NCBI GenBank assembly: GCA_937925895.1
Contig: CALANC010000056.1
Coordinates: 1-6,895, forward strand
From: an uncultured Desulfobacterales bacterium
GTDB taxonomy: Bacteria > Desulfobacterota > Desulfobacteria > Desulfobacterales > UBA11574
Length of the DNA: 6,895 nucleotides
Reading direction: 5' to 3'
Numbering within the stretch: the first letter of the stretch is position 1; each line of letters opens with the position of its first letter. Under the pieces are notes generated by a model. That model had not been told where the DNA came from and made no database searches. It saw only the letters and a list, made by a program, of their open reading frames with translations. The position numbers were made by a program, and so were the translations under genes. This document shows positions 6,787 to 6,895 of this stretch, piece by piece.

Positions 6787-6895
6787 TTATTTTATGTTGT
6801 CTGCAATCTTTACCGTTCCTATTCCTTTTAAAAAAAGCTCAACCAATGGATCAGCCATAGACACAAGATCATATTTGCCTTTTGAATGTATCCAG
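6787..6895 (-). CDS. C-terminal end of a gene cut by the right window edge, possibly a TetR-family regulator
   Basis: Reading leftward from the edge, one minus-strand frame stays open for 35 codons to TAA at 6789-6787. The residues visible include KYDLVSMADPLVELFLKGIG, ending KIADNIK. The amphipathic ADPLVELFLKGI segment resembles the last helix of many TetR/AcrR-type regulators. Such regulators commonly sit directly ahead of acyl-CoA dehydrogenase operons, where they respond to acyl-CoAs or fatty acids. The stop lies 45 bp before the next ATG, which fits a shared transcript. That it is a real gene end is likely; the TetR assignment is inference from a short tail and context, since the DNA-binding N-terminus is outside the window. 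Confidence 0.6.
   Translation of the reverse strand, partial: WIHSKGKYDLVSMADPLVELFLKGIGTVKIADNIK

Overview
The window looks like the chromosome of an anaerobic Gram-negative bacterium, most likely a member of the Desulfobacterota (the former Deltaproteobacteria, for example sulfate reducers or syntrophs). This is an inference from gene content: two dissimilar acyl-CoA dehydrogenases side by side, an exported M1-like/ChaN/PDZ protein of a type I associate with that group, moderate to low GC, and ATG starts with AGGAG-type ribosome binding sites. No rRNA, tRNA, CRISPR array, complete insertion sequence or phage gene was found.

Left part (1-173): a short intergenic stretch. An open frame enters from the left edge and stops at 92; it may be the end of an unrecognised gene. 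A consensus-like -35 box and a good ribosome binding site lie just before the first large gene.

Centre-left (174-3110, + strand): one long gene for an exported protein of about 978 residues. It joins an M1-like (gluzincin) metallopeptidase, an unassigned alpha/beta-looking segment, a ChaN-type domain of the TraB/Tiki/EreA-related superfamily, and a C-terminal PDZ domain. This is the most unusual product of the window.

Right part (3122-6895, - strand): a compact gene row read from right to left. First comes the last 35 codons of a gene cut by the window edge, possibly a TetR-type regulator. It is followed by an acyl-CoA dehydrogenase of the long, DmdC-like type and then by an acyl-CoA dehydrogenase of the VLCAD/FadE type. 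Gaps are 45 and 20 bp, so an operon is likely. The two enzymes would catalyse the first, FAD-dependent step of beta-oxidation on different acyl-CoA substrates and pass electrons to electron-transfer flavoprotein. The VLCAD-type enzyme has Asp where the family's catalytic Glu is expected.

The + strand gene and the - strand operon converge with only 11 bp between stop codons and no clear terminator. Nothing in the sequence ties the exported protein to fatty acid oxidation, so they are probably neighbours without a shared function.

I found no evidence for a wholly new system. The points worth following are the three-module exported protein and the Glu-to-Asp change in the dehydrogenase.
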